From: Arthrobacter sp. ov407
GTDB taxonomy: Bacteria; Actinomycetota; Actinomycetes; Actinomycetales; Micrococcaceae
Length of the DNA: 64,000 nucleotides
Direction: 5' to 3'
Assembly: GCF_900102895.1 (NCBI RefSeq)
Contig: NZ_FNGD01000006.1
Span: 59,970 to 123,969, forward strand
The translations under genes and the position numbers were made by a program. Position 1 is the stretch's first letter, and every line of letters begins with the position of its first letter. The notes under the pieces are model-generated. The model was not told where the DNA came from, did no database searches, and worked only from the letters and a program-made list of their open reading frames with translations. Below, in pieces: positions 9,115 through 17,881 of the stretch.

Positions 9115-10160
9115 GGGCGCACCGCCTTCTCGAGCACAGTGGCGTGCCCAGCGTCAGGAGCCAGTGCCTGTTCATAGGCTTCTTTGTGTGCCAACGAACC
9201 CTCGTGCCAGTCGCGCCTGCGAAGGTCCGGACGAGTGCGTGGGCCCTGCGCTGCAAGGGAGGCTAGGGTTCGGAGGATGCTCTCAGGCGTCAGCGCGCCG
9301 GTGTACTGAAATACCCAGCCCGGACCTACCTCCTCGGACAGCGCCTGGTTGACTTCATTGGCGGGAACCAGGACAGGTCGATCCAACGACAGGGCGGCCA
9401 GCGCTCCCCCCGAATTATGCATGAATCGGTAGGGGAGGACCACGAGCTCTGAACTGGTAATGGTGTCAACGAGTTCTGCATCGGAGACATAATCCAAATT
9501 CAGGCGAATCCGGGCGTCGCCCCGCGACAAGGCCGCTATCTTTTCCCCGAGTTCCGGTGTAGAGGGATTGCCTCCCAACCGAAGTGATAGCTCGGGGTGG
9601 GCTTTCGTCGTCTCTCGAAAGGCCTGGATCAGGTCCTCAACGCCCTTGTACCGCCGGATCAGGCCGACGTATCCGATTCGGCCGGGTATCTTTTCCGTCT
9701 TCGGAAAGTCGTGGAACCAGTCACGATAGTGGCCATGAGGAATTATGGTGCTGGGCCGGTCCGTGGGCAGAGGCGTTTCTGAGTTCAGTCGAATATAAAG
9801 CGTGGTTCGGCGGTCGACCAGACGCAACAGCAATACTTCAAGGACGGAGATGTCCTTCGGCAGTTCGATGTTGTGAATGGTCCGCACGATGGGGGTCTTG
9901 GTCAGAGCGAGCCGGCACAGCAGAGCCAGGGTGAGCACCTGCCGAACGAGTTTCTTCAGCGGACTGTGTCCACTGACCAAAATCTCGGGCCAGTGAACGT
10001 GGAAGACGTCGTATTTTCCGAGGAGCGCCACGCGCCAACTGAAATTCACCACGGTCACGCCGGGCAGCTTCCGCAGCCCGCGGGCCAGTTGAACGAGGTA
10101 GGGGTTGGTCGTGGAACGCGGCACAGGGAAAGACTGCAAGACAGCCAGTGAACTGTTCAA
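9111..10160 (-). CDS. Glycosyltransferase, GT4-like, first gene of the leftward operon
   Basis: The product has 349 residues and starts with TTG at 10160, supported by GAGGTG about 10 bases upstream. FHVHWPE in the N-terminal domain and IGYVGLIRRYKGVEDLIQAF at the start of the second Rossmann domain mark the GT-B fold, and GGALAALSLDRPVLVP lies at the donor site. It is the promoter-proximal gene of six leftward genes (10160 to 3853) and is divergent from the GT2 gene at 10281. The non-ATG start on the lead gene may lower output of the operon (inference). Confidence 0.8.
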   Translation of the reverse strand: MNSSLAVLQSFPVPRSTTNPYLVQLARGLRKLPGVTVVNFSWRVALLGKYDVFHVHWPEILVSGHSPLKKLVRQVLTLALLCRLALTKTPIVRTIHNIELPKDISVLEVLLLRLVDRRTTLYIRLNSETPLPTDRPSTIIPHGHYRDWFHDFPKTEKIPGRIGYVGLIRRYKGVEDLIQAFRETTKAHPELSLRLGGNPSTPELGEKIAALSRGDARIRLNLDYVSDAELVDTITSSELVVLPYRFMHNSGGALAALSLDRPVLVPANEVNQALSEEVGPGWVFQYTGALTPESILRTLASLAAQGPRTRPDLRRRDWHEGSLAHKEAYEQALAPDAGHATVLEKAVRP

Positions 10161-10280
10161 TAGTCAACACCTCGTCGAATGAGCAGCATTGAAATCCATT
10201 ACGCATGGGGCTTGGACGTATCCTCTCACAACGACCTTGAATTACTAGGCCACTTCTGGGCCAAAGGATAGTCTTCCCCT

Positions 10281-11213
10281 ATGACGCCTTCCGAACTTCC
10301 GCCGGTGGCAATTGTGGTGGTGAACTATGGCTCCCATGAGCTCCTGGAAAGAAATCTCGTACCTGTTTCCGAGCACTCACCAGATGCAAGAGTCGTCATC
10401 GTGGATAGCTTCTCGGACGTCCCGGAGCGGGAAGCAGTCGTGAGATTGGCGGAGCGTCGCGGGTGGTTGACCGTGCTGCCTTCTACAAACGTGGGTTTTG
10501 GCGGAGGTATGAACCTGGGCGTAGCCAAGGCCTATCAGGCAGGTGCCCGGTTCTTTCTGCTGTTGAATCCGGATGCCGCGCTCAACGCGGAGAGTTTTCG
10601 CTCGCTGCGGGTCGAAGCAAACGCGGAGCCCATGACGCTGCTGGCGCCGAAGATTTTCCGACCCGACGGTGCGATCTGGTTTGATGGCTCCGACCTGGAC
10701 CTGAACGATGGCTCAACCAGGGCGAGCCGAAAGAACTCCGCGGCCGCGCAGGAACGGAATGTTCCCTGGCTTACAGGTGCCTGCCTGATGATCAGCCACG
10801 AATTGTGGCAAAAAGTGGGCGGCTTCGATGAACGATATTTCTTGTATTGGGAAGACGTGGACCTCTCATACCGGGTTCTGGCCGCTGGCGCCCAAATCCG
10901 GGTCGTGCACGGCGCACCGGCCGTGCACGACGAAGGGGGCACCCACCCGGATGCGGCGGCAAACCCTGCAAACCGGGCCAAGTCGGCTATCTACTACTAC
11001 TACAACGCCCGCAATAGGTTGCTGTTTGCGGGCCTGAACCTCGGACCTGACGTCCAACGTGCGTGGAAGCGCACGGCGGTCCGCGCGGCCCGCGACATTC
11101 TCCTGCGTGGGGGTCGACGGCAGTTCCTCCGGCCGCTGCCGCCGTTACGCGCAGCCGCTATGGGAACGTGGGACGGCCTCCGGTTAATGCGGGACGCCCA
11201 AAAGTCCCGCTAG
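10281..11213 (+). CDS. Glycosyltransferase family 2, rhamnosyltransferase-like
   Basis: The product has 310 residues. The opening AIVVVNYGSHELLERNL, then VGFGGGMNLG, LLLNPDAAL (DxD-type site) and GGFDERYFLYWEDVDLSYR are the signature of WbbL/RfbF-type enzymes, which transfer rhamnose or a related deoxyhexose. It is transcribed divergently from the leftward operon with a 120-base gap. Its last 30 bases overlap the 3' end of the convergent phosphatase gene. The rhamnose assignment rests on family resemblance only. Confidence 0.85.
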   Translation: MTPSELPPVAIVVVNYGSHELLERNLVPVSEHSPDARVVIVDSFSDVPEREAVVRLAERRGWLTVLPSTNVGFGGGMNLGVAKAYQAGARFFLLLNPDAALNAESFRSLRVEANAEPMTLLAPKIFRPDGAIWFDGSDLDLNDGSTRASRKNSAAAQERNVPWLTGACLMISHELWQKVGGFDERYFLYWEDVDLSYRVLAAGAQIRVVHGAPAVHDEGGTHPDAAANPANRAKSAIYYYYNARNRLLFAGLNLGPDVQRAWKRTAVRAARDILLRGGRRQFLRPLPPLRAAAMGTWDGLRLMRDAQKSR

Positions 11214-11813
11214 GCTCGAACCGATAGCTTGACTCGCGAGGGCCACTTCCTCCAGTGTCTTCCGGTGCGCGCGCTCATTTCCCCAATGACCGTCCGCTAT
11301 TTCCGCATGGGCGGTGAAATCTGAATGCCGGCGCGGGAAAATGGCGAAGGATGGCTTAGGGGCGACCAGCTTGCCGGCTCCTCGCATGTCATTCATTTGC
11401 CGGACAATCGAACCCACGGCCTTCTCCACGGCTCCCGGTCCGCCCTGGGGGCTCGGCACCCCCGCGGCAACCACGCTCCGTATGAAGGCGCTGGCCTCCT
11501 TTAGTGTGAAGGTTTTCTGCCTGGCCATCGGACGCAACTGAGCGACGGCGGCCCGGTGCCCGTAGGCGGCTACAAGGATAAGGTCCGAGTCGTCGACCAG
11601 CTCGGCAGTAAGGACCTGCGCACGGTGAGCGCCCGGGGCGCCTCCGCGGCCTGTCATAGCCGAGGCGTGTTCGCACATTGAGTGGTCAGGAATGGCCCCG
11701 GTGCCCGCGCTCTGGACGATTAGACCGTCGAGGCCCGGATGTCCTCGGAGAATAGCTTCGGCCAAAGGTGACCGGCATACGTTTCCGGTACACACAACGA
11801 GGATTGTGGACAT
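11184..11813 (-). CDS. Low-molecular-weight protein-tyrosine phosphatase (Wzb-like)
   Basis: With the start at ATG 11813 the product has 209 residues and begins directly with MSTILVVCTGNVCRSPLAE, the C-x5-R-S active-site loop of LMW-PTPs. The open frame reaches back to 11885, but the added residues have no family match. The usual general-acid motif D-P-(Y/W) near the C-terminus reads IADGHWGN, so the acid Asp may be kept while the following residues differ. The protein is longer than the usual ~150 residues. It is divergent from the BY-kinase gene and is the expected partner that dephosphorylates it. The 3' end overlaps the convergent GT2 gene by 30 bases. Confidence 0.85.
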   Translation of the reverse strand: MSTILVVCTGNVCRSPLAEAILRGHPGLDGLIVQSAGTGAIPDHSMCEHASAMTGRGGAPGAHRAQVLTAELVDDSDLILVAAYGHRAAVAQLRPMARQKTFTLKEASAFIRSVVAAGVPSPQGGPGAVEKAVGSIVRQMNDMRGAGKLVAPKPSFAIFPRRHSDFTAHAEIADGHWGNERAHRKTLEEVALASQAIGSSLAGLLGVPH

Positions 11814-12074
11814 TTGACCCCGCTTCCCGGATAGCAATGAACCATGACTGGATTCCAAGATAGGCCGAAAGACGGCTTCCACCAACCGGTGAGTCGACCT
11901 GGAGCAGTCGCGTTGCCTTTACCCAAGTTGCGCTACGGCTCGGTAACGCGTCTGGTCGGTCACCAAATGCAGGACGAAAAGTCATCTGCGTGCCCGTTTC
12001 GCGAAATGTATGCAAATACGGCAGCGTCGCGGATACTGTTGGCCATGGGTACCCAAGGAGAGGCTGGGGGGCGG

Positions 12075-13520
12075 ATGGATTTTTCGGAGTACTTGGGAGC
12101 GCTGAAGCGGTGTTGGGTGCTCTTGTTCGTACTGACACTCTTGGGTGGCGCCGCTGGATTCGGGTATGCCCGAAGCACGCCTCCGATGTACAAGGCAAGT
12201 AGTAGTATTTTTGTTTCCACGCAGCGAGGTGCGACGCCGTCGGAATTGGTGCAGGGATCGACCTACACTCAAAATCTCATCCAGTCGTATGCGGAACTTG
12301 CAAGGTTGCCCTCTGTGCTGGAACCTGTCATTCTCCGCCTGCGGCTGACCACTACCCCGGAGCTGTTGGCCGATTCCGTTGCGGCTAGCGCCCCGCTGAA
12401 TACAGTCTTGATCGAAATTACTGTTACGGATTCGTCACCAGAGCAGGCGGCCCTAATCGCCAATGCCGTTACTGATTCCCTGGCATCCACAGTCCAGGGA
12501 ATTTCACCGAAAACTGCTGCGGGCACACCAGCGGTCGCCATGCAGCAAGTCGCTGAGGCTCAGGCGCCCAAGTTCCCGTTCGCCCCTAATACCAAGCTCC
12601 TGACCCTGACCGGGGCAGTCATAGGATTGGTGCTCGCGGCTATCTACGCCCTGGGCGGCGAACTGTTGGACACGCGAATTAAATCGTTGAAAGACCTCAG
12701 GCGGGTAACCGACCTTCCCCTTCTCGGCACAATACCGACCCGCCCGCGTCGCTCCAGTCCCGACGCGATCATTATGAGAATTGCCCCGCACGGACGCTCG
12801 GCGGAAGCCTACAGAAGGGTGGCGGCGAATCTTGAATACATCAATCCGGATGCGACCGTGCATTCGGTTGTGGTGACATCCGCCGTCGAGGGAGAAGGGA
12901 AGAGCTTGACTGCGGTTAACTTGGCCCTCGCCTTGAGCGAGAAGTTTGACCGTGTTCTACTCGTAGATGCCGATCTGCGGCAGCCGCGGATTGCCCACTA
13001 CTGTCAGATTGAGGGGGCCGCGGGCCTCAGCAAGGTATTGGCTGGCACCGCCGAACTGAGGGACGTCATTGTGACCTGGAGCGGGATCGACATCCTGCCG
13101 TCCGGCACGGTGCCGCCAAACCCTAACCAACTGATTAGCTCCGAGGCCATGGCCGCACTTATTCGGACCTGCACGGCGGAATACGACATAGTCGTTATCG
13201 ACTCTGCCCCGCTGCTTCCGGTAACGGACACGCTGCCGCTCTCCCGGATCACCGATGGCGCTGTGCTTGTGACCCGGGCATACGCCACTAGGCGGGGTTT
13301 GCTGGGCTCGGCCTTGGACGCGATCGAGGGGGTCAACGGCCACGTGCTGGGAATGGTGCTCAACGGTGTAAAGGCGCCCCGCAACGACCATTCTTACGGC
13401 TACGTCCCGGGCGGTCGACGGGCGGTTGCACGCGAAGGGCAAATGGCCCCTGCCAGCTCCGCAGGCATGCACCTTCCCGAGGGCCATAGCGACCCCGCGG
13501 GCGTGGCGACAGGGTCGTAG
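12075..13520 (+). CDS. Polysaccharide co-polymerase / BY-kinase (Wzc-CpsD type)
   Basis: From ATG 12075 the product has 481 residues; the frame extends upstream to 11844 without family-like sequence. The Wzz part starts at MDFSEYLGALKRCWVLLFVL with a first membrane segment near residues 14-30, an external domain, and a second segment near TGAVIGLVLAAIYALGGELL. The cytoplasmic kinase has Walker A (SAVEGEGKSLTAVNLA), Walker A' (VLLVDADLRQP) and Walker B (DIVVIDSAPLLP). Both parts are in one chain, as in proteobacterial Wzc and many actinobacteria. The C-terminal tail holds only one YGY cluster, fewer tyrosines than typical. It should set polymer length and export through phosphorylation cycles with the phosphatase encoded divergently. 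Confidence 0.9.
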   Translation: MDFSEYLGALKRCWVLLFVLTLLGGAAGFGYARSTPPMYKASSSIFVSTQRGATPSELVQGSTYTQNLIQSYAELARLPSVLEPVILRLRLTTTPELLADSVAASAPLNTVLIEITVTDSSPEQAALIANAVTDSLASTVQGISPKTAAGTPAVAMQQVAEAQAPKFPFAPNTKLLTLTGAVIGLVLAAIYALGGELLDTRIKSLKDLRRVTDLPLLGTIPTRPRRSSPDAIIMRIAPHGRSAEAYRRVAANLEYINPDATVHSVVVTSAVEGEGKSLTAVNLALALSEKFDRVLLVDADLRQPRIAHYCQIEGAAGLSKVLAGTAELRDVIVTWSGIDILPSGTVPPNPNQLISSEAMAALIRTCTAEYDIVVIDSAPLLPVTDTLPLSRITDGAVLVTRAYATRRGLLGSALDAIEGVNGHVLGMVLNGVKAPRNDHSYGYVPGGRRAVAREGQMAPASSAGMHLPEGHSDPAGVATGS

Positions 13521-13527
13521 CCACAAA

Positions 13528-14883
13528 ATGGCGGATATCCGAGCACGCGGCCCGTTCCGCAGTGCTATTGACTCGGCGCAACTTCCGGAGAAGGAAACGG
13601 CTTTGCGCTGGAAGCGGGCAACGTCCGTTGTAGCTTTCGTTCTGCTGGTCTTATTGGGCATGCGGCAGGAGATTAACCAGTTATTGACCCTTGGTGACGT
13701 TGCCGCCCTCGCACTCTGCCCGGTCTGGTTGTTCAGCCTGCGATTCTACCGGCGGGCGAGGAGCGTCATAGCGCTGGGCGCGATCGCACTCGTCATGGGC
13801 GTATTTTTGTCCGGTTTCAGCGCCCTGGACCATCAACTCGACCGAGTTAGCTACTTCAATAACGCGGTCACCCTCTGCTTTCTTTTGCTTTCCATTGGGG
13901 CGGTACTTTGGGCTCGAACGTTGATGCCTGATTGGCTGGTGGGACTCGGGTTCGGGGCGGGATTGTTTCTCGGAGTTTCCGGAACTGGGCGGGCAGCGGA
14001 GAACCTCTGGAAGTTCGGTTATGCCATCCCTTCGATCATCCTCGTGCTGTCATTGGTAAGTTATGCCAGCCGCAGATGGGATCGGGGCCAGCGCTTCATG
14101 GAAATGAGTGCGCTTCTAGGTCTGGCGCTCTTGTCTGGTCTGAATGACGCACGCTCTTTATTTGGCATGCTGATGCTGACGTTAGTGACAGTCATTTGGC
14201 AGCTGATTCCGCGGGGCAAGACTCTCCGGCGCGGAGCGGCCAAGACTTTGCTGCTTTTTGCCAGCATGATCCTTGTGGTATACAACCTGGGAACGAGCTT
14301 ATTGGTAGAGGGTTACCTTGGCGCCAACGCTAAAGACCGCTCTATCGAACAGATCTCGTTGACAGGCTCGCTCTTGCTGGGAGCGCGACCTGAAATGGCT
14401 GCGACCGCCGCATTGTTTCAGTCCCAGCCGTGGGGTTTCGGTTTGGGAATCACGCCATCGCTGGACGATATTATGGTGGCGAAGACGGGCATGGCGGGGC
14501 TCCACTATGAGCCCAACAACGGGTATGTGGAAAAGTACATGTTTGGAAAGTTCTTTGAATTGCATTCGGTCATAGGGGACATGTGGGTGCTCTTTGGCAT
14601 CGGTGGCGCGATCTTGGCGCTGGTGATTCTAACCCTGGTGATCCGTTGGATAGGGACATCGGTAGCACGGAGGCAGGCCAGCGGCCTCGTGCTATTTCTG
14701 GCCATCTTTACTCTATGGAATATGTGTTTCAGCCCGATGTACCCATCCGTGCCGACCATGGCACTGGCGGTCGGCCTCATTCTGTCGAGAAGGTCAGAGG
14801 CCCAGGGCCGCCCCGTCAGCGGTGGTTCCGCAGCCGCGTCCCGGGGTTTCGTGCTGTCCATGGACGGAAACCTGCCAAAGTAG
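13528..14883 (+). CDS. Wzy-like polysaccharide polymerase / O-antigen ligase-like membrane protein
   Basis: From ATG 13528, 7 bases after the kinase stop, the product has 451 residues; the frame also runs back to 13426 inside the kinase gene. About 10-12 hydrophobic segments are visible, with a larger hydrophilic loop around GYLGANAKDRSIEQ to EPNNGYVEKYMFGKFFELHS, the usual position of the catalytic periplasmic loop in Wzy/WaaL proteins. It would polymerise flipped repeat units. Primary sequence is poorly conserved in this family, so the call rests on topology and on its position beside the BY-kinase and Wzx. Confidence 0.75.
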   Translation: MADIRARGPFRSAIDSAQLPEKETALRWKRATSVVAFVLLVLLGMRQEINQLLTLGDVAALALCPVWLFSLRFYRRARSVIALGAIALVMGVFLSGFSALDHQLDRVSYFNNAVTLCFLLLSIGAVLWARTLMPDWLVGLGFGAGLFLGVSGTGRAAENLWKFGYAIPSIILVLSLVSYASRRWDRGQRFMEMSALLGLALLSGLNDARSLFGMLMLTLVTVIWQLIPRGKTLRRGAAKTLLLFASMILVVYNLGTSLLVEGYLGANAKDRSIEQISLTGSLLLGARPEMAATAALFQSQPWGFGLGITPSLDDIMVAKTGMAGLHYEPNNGYVEKYMFGKFFELHSVIGDMWVLFGIGGAILALVILTLVIRWIGTSVARRQASGLVLFLAIFTLWNMCFSPMYPSVPTMALAVGLILSRRSEAQGRPVSGGSAAASRGFVLSMDGNLPK

Positions 14884-14889
14884 CCCGGT

Positions 14890-16215
14890 TTACCGAACGA
14901 CGGACCTCAACTCGGCTCGAATGCGCGCGCCGTAGCTTTCCGAACTGTGCCGGTCGAAGGCTTTAACTGCGTCGGACTGCGCATGATCCCGGTAGCTCGC
15001 CCAGTCGTCGATTACGCGCTCAATGGCCCCGGCCAGCGCCGCTGCGTCGCCGGGGGGAACCATCTGGGCGCTCGGGTAGTTGCCGGCCGCTTCGCGAAGA
15101 CCGGACGTGTCACTGACAATGACCGGCCGGGCGGCGAGCAGGGCTTCAACGGCAGTATTTCCAAATGGTTCATCGAGTCTGGATGGCACGAGGACAATGT
15201 CGGCCCGCGCGATGCAGGGCCAGATGTCAGGCGCGAATCCATGGAAGGTCACGGCCTCTTCTAGGCCAAGGTCTTCCACGTGTTGGCGTAATTCGCTCTC
15301 GTACCACTCATAGCCAGGAAAAACACCCCCAACGATACTGAGGGAAGCCTTCACACTTTGCCTGTTGACAACACTCAGGGCGCTGATAGCCACGTCCACT
15401 CCCTTGCGCCACGAAAGTCGTCCCACGTAGAGAAGCCGAACAGGCTGCGTGAGTTCTGTGCGCGGCGTATCAGGGCAGGGTGGTCCCGGGACCCCGTTGT
15501 ATACCACCGCGGTACGAACAGACAGCCGACGAACAGCAGACGTCAGTACCGAGGCACTGTATTTGCTGTTGGCAATGATCGATGTGGAAAGTAGGAGGGG
15601 CGCCGCCAGCAGAAACTTGAGGGCCCTGGGCGCAGAGCCTTCCGCTTCATGCACATGAGTGAGAACCGGCTTCCCGGACAGCCTCGCGAGGACGGACCAT
15701 AGTGGAATCGTAACGGTGTTGACGTAGACGACGTCAGGGTTGCAGCTTCTCATCAAGCGCAGGCCGGCCGACATTCCCTTGGCACTCTGGACGACGAACA
15801 AGGCGAAGCCCCTTGGCTTCAAGATGCTTTTGCGCAGAACAGGGGTTGGGCAGATGGCCACGGTGGCCCCGCTCGCTTCGATCTTCTGCATCAGCGGGCC
15901 AGCCGAGGGTAATGCCACCGTCACTACGATTCCGCCGGCCACAAGCGCTTTGACACTTTCGAGTAAGACTCGGTCTGAACCGTAGAGTTCAGGACTCGGG
16001 TGGGCCACCAAAACGCTGCGGACGCGGCGGCCCGCAGATGACTCCTGTGCCCGGCGCGCTCCGAACGCGGTGAGGAAAGCGGAATTCACCCGTACTCCGA
16101 TCGTCGGGAATTGATATGCCGTAACACCCGATGCCTTAGCGGGGGGGCGAGTACGATACACCCTATACAACTTCAGCCTCGCATCCCAGAGCCGGCGAAC
16201 ACGTTTGACCGGCAC
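14890..16215 (-). CDS. Glycosyltransferase family 4
   Basis: The GT-B core begins near VRSVLVAHPSPELYGSDRVL and contains NTVTIPLWSVLAR, LTHVHEAEG, IIANSKYSA, VVYNGVPG, RLLYVGRLSWRKGVDVAISA and the donor site EPFGNTAVEALLAARPVIVS, a clear GT4 pattern. The open frame reaches GTG 16335, but that would overlap the divergent lipoprotein gene by 61 bases. GTG 16215 (about 441 residues) or TTG 16170, which has GAGG upstream, is more likely. It converges on the polymerase gene with only 6 bases between. It probably adds a further sugar to the same polymer. Confidence 0.8.
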   Translation of the reverse strand: MPVKRVRRLWDARLKLYRVYRTRPPAKASGVTAYQFPTIGVRVNSAFLTAFGARRAQESSAGRRVRSVLVAHPSPELYGSDRVLLESVKALVAGGIVVTVALPSAGPLMQKIEASGATVAICPTPVLRKSILKPRGFALFVVQSAKGMSAGLRLMRSCNPDVVYVNTVTIPLWSVLARLSGKPVLTHVHEAEGSAPRALKFLLAAPLLLSTSIIANSKYSASVLTSAVRRLSVRTAVVYNGVPGPPCPDTPRTELTQPVRLLYVGRLSWRKGVDVAISALSVVNRQSVKASLSIVGGVFPGYEWYESELRQHVEDLGLEEAVTFHGFAPDIWPCIARADIVLVPSRLDEPFGNTAVEALLAARPVIVSDTSGLREAAGNYPSAQMVPPGDAAALAGAIERVIDDWASYRDHAQSDAVKAFDRHSSESYGARIRAELRSVVR

Positions 16216-16274
16216 GCCCGAATGGTAGCGGCCGAAGCGGTTGATTACATGGCAGATAACAATCGAGAGGTGAT

Positions 16275-17738
16275 GTGTTGGCCAAGAGTCCAGCCCGCCG
16301 CATGCCCATGACAGGTAGATTCGCAGCTGCTTCACGCCGGGAATTCCTGCTTTTGTCGACAGCGTCCCTCGCGCTTACTGCCTGCAGCGAACAACCGCCC
16401 AGCCCTGCTCCCATCAGGAAATACACTATTGAGAGCCTGCTTGGAACCACTCCTTTTTACATTGCGCATCGCGGATCCGGAGATAACTGGCCAGAACATA
16501 CCGCCCTGGCATATTCGTCGGCGATTGCCTTCGGTGTCAAGGCCATCGAAATTTCGGTGTGCGCGACGGCGGACGGCGTTCTGGTCTGCCATCATGACAC
16601 CAACACTCTGGAGTTGACCGGGCACGATCTGGAAATTTCGAAGCAGACGTATGCGACGCTCTCAGGACTCCGCAATGACGCCAGGCAGTGGCTGGGACCG
16701 GCCTCACAGCCGCAGCCTATTCCTCGGCTGAAGGATGTCCTTGATGCTCATGCTGCCACGCATGTTATTTTCATCGAGGACAAACAGGCGACCAATACCA
16801 AGGCGTTGCTAGACCTTATGGATAGCTACCCGGATTCCAAAAATCATTTTGTCTGGAAACAGCCAGCCTCGTCCAAAACTCGTGTGGAGGCCGCCGCCCG
16901 CGGGTACAAGACATGGGGATATTTCATGGACGGAAGCAGCGCCACCTACGACAAATACGCGCCGAATCTCGATTTCCTAGGCGTGTATCAAGCGGCGACC
17001 GACGCCGAAGTGACCGCATTGATGGTGTACGGAAAGCCAGTCATTGCCTGGGAAGTCCACACACGGTGGATGCGAGACCGGCTGCAGGCCTTGGGCGTCC
17101 GGGGACTTATGTGTTCAAACGTTCCGTACGTCACTAACGACGTGGCGCTACTTACCTCTGACACCTTTGCCTCCGGCAACCGGAGCGCCGGTGACCTGCC
17201 TTGGACCATTGGCTGGGACTTACAGCCAAAGCTGCTGGCAGGCGCCGGGTCCATCGAGCTGGATGACGGATCGGACTTCAGCTATTCCATGGGGTCGCTT
17301 TGTCCGGTTCCCTCGGACAACTATTCAATCACCTTCGATGTGCGGTGGCCGGGCCGTGTCCCGCCGGGTGAAGCACAAGCAGGCATCGCCTTCGGCCTTC
17401 ACGACGACCGGCCGTACCGCCCCAATGTTCCCGGGACATCGGGTGGCTATCACCTGCTGATCAACGACGCCGGAAAGCTTGAGCTATACCGGCGCAGCGC
17501 GAACGGCGCCACCTCAGAGGTGGTCGCCGCATTGAACACAGCCGCACCCCAGGGAGGGCAATGGCTCAAGTTTTCCGTGACCGTGACCCCGGAGGAGATT
17601 CGGTGCTCGCGTCTGGACAGCGGAGGACAATCCCTATCGGCCGCCGACAACACCTACAGGGGTGGCTACCTGATGCTGTGCAAGGCCTATGACGGCGAGG
17701 ACGCGGTGGAGTTCCGGTCGGTCTCCGTTACGGCCTGA
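16275..17738 (+). CDS. Tat-exported GDPD-family lipoprotein with C-terminal beta-sandwich domain
   Basis: The product has 487 residues from GTG 16275; GAGAGGTGAT just upstream matches the 16S 3' end, and TTG 16278 is also possible. Residues 20-37 read SRREFLLLSTASLALTAC, combining a twin-arginine signal with a lipobox Cys at residue 37. The GDPD domain (about 55-300) has FYIAHRGSGDNWPEHT (catalytic His-Arg and Glu), AIEISVCATADGVLVCHHD (metal-binding and second His) and FIEDKQ. The family hydrolyses glycerophosphodiesters to glycerol-3-phosphate plus alcohol. The last ~190 residues look like a LamG/DUF1080-type beta-sandwich. Its place at the end of the exopolysaccharide locus suggests action on glycerol-phosphate-decorated wall polymer or released lipids (inference). 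Confidence 0.85.
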   Translation: MLAKSPARRMPMTGRFAAASRREFLLLSTASLALTACSEQPPSPAPIRKYTIESLLGTTPFYIAHRGSGDNWPEHTALAYSSAIAFGVKAIEISVCATADGVLVCHHDTNTLELTGHDLEISKQTYATLSGLRNDARQWLGPASQPQPIPRLKDVLDAHAATHVIFIEDKQATNTKALLDLMDSYPDSKNHFVWKQPASSKTRVEAAARGYKTWGYFMDGSSATYDKYAPNLDFLGVYQAATDAEVTALMVYGKPVIAWEVHTRWMRDRLQALGVRGLMCSNVPYVTNDVALLTSDTFASGNRSAGDLPWTIGWDLQPKLLAGAGSIELDDGSDFSYSMGSLCPVPSDNYSITFDVRWPGRVPPGEAQAGIAFGLHDDRPYRPNVPGTSGGYHLLINDAGKLELYRRSANGATSEVVAALNTAAPQGGQWLKFSVTVTPEEIRCSRLDSGGQSLSAADNTYRGGYLMLCKAYDGEDAVEFRSVSVTA

Positions 17739-17881
17739 GCTTGTAGCCCGGACCAGCCCAAGGTCTGGAACGCCCGCGGCCGGACGCGGCACGGCAACAG
17801 TTCGCGGAGCGTCATGGCCGTCGGGGCGCGCAGACCTCTATAGCCTAGATCCATGACTGTTCTCCCCAGGGAAGGCCGACG

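Noticed and set aside
14890-16335. Longest reading of the GT4 gene starting at GTG 16335
   Set aside because: It would overlap the divergent lipoprotein gene by 61 bases; internal GTG 16215 or TTG 16170 fits better, though the start remains uncertain.
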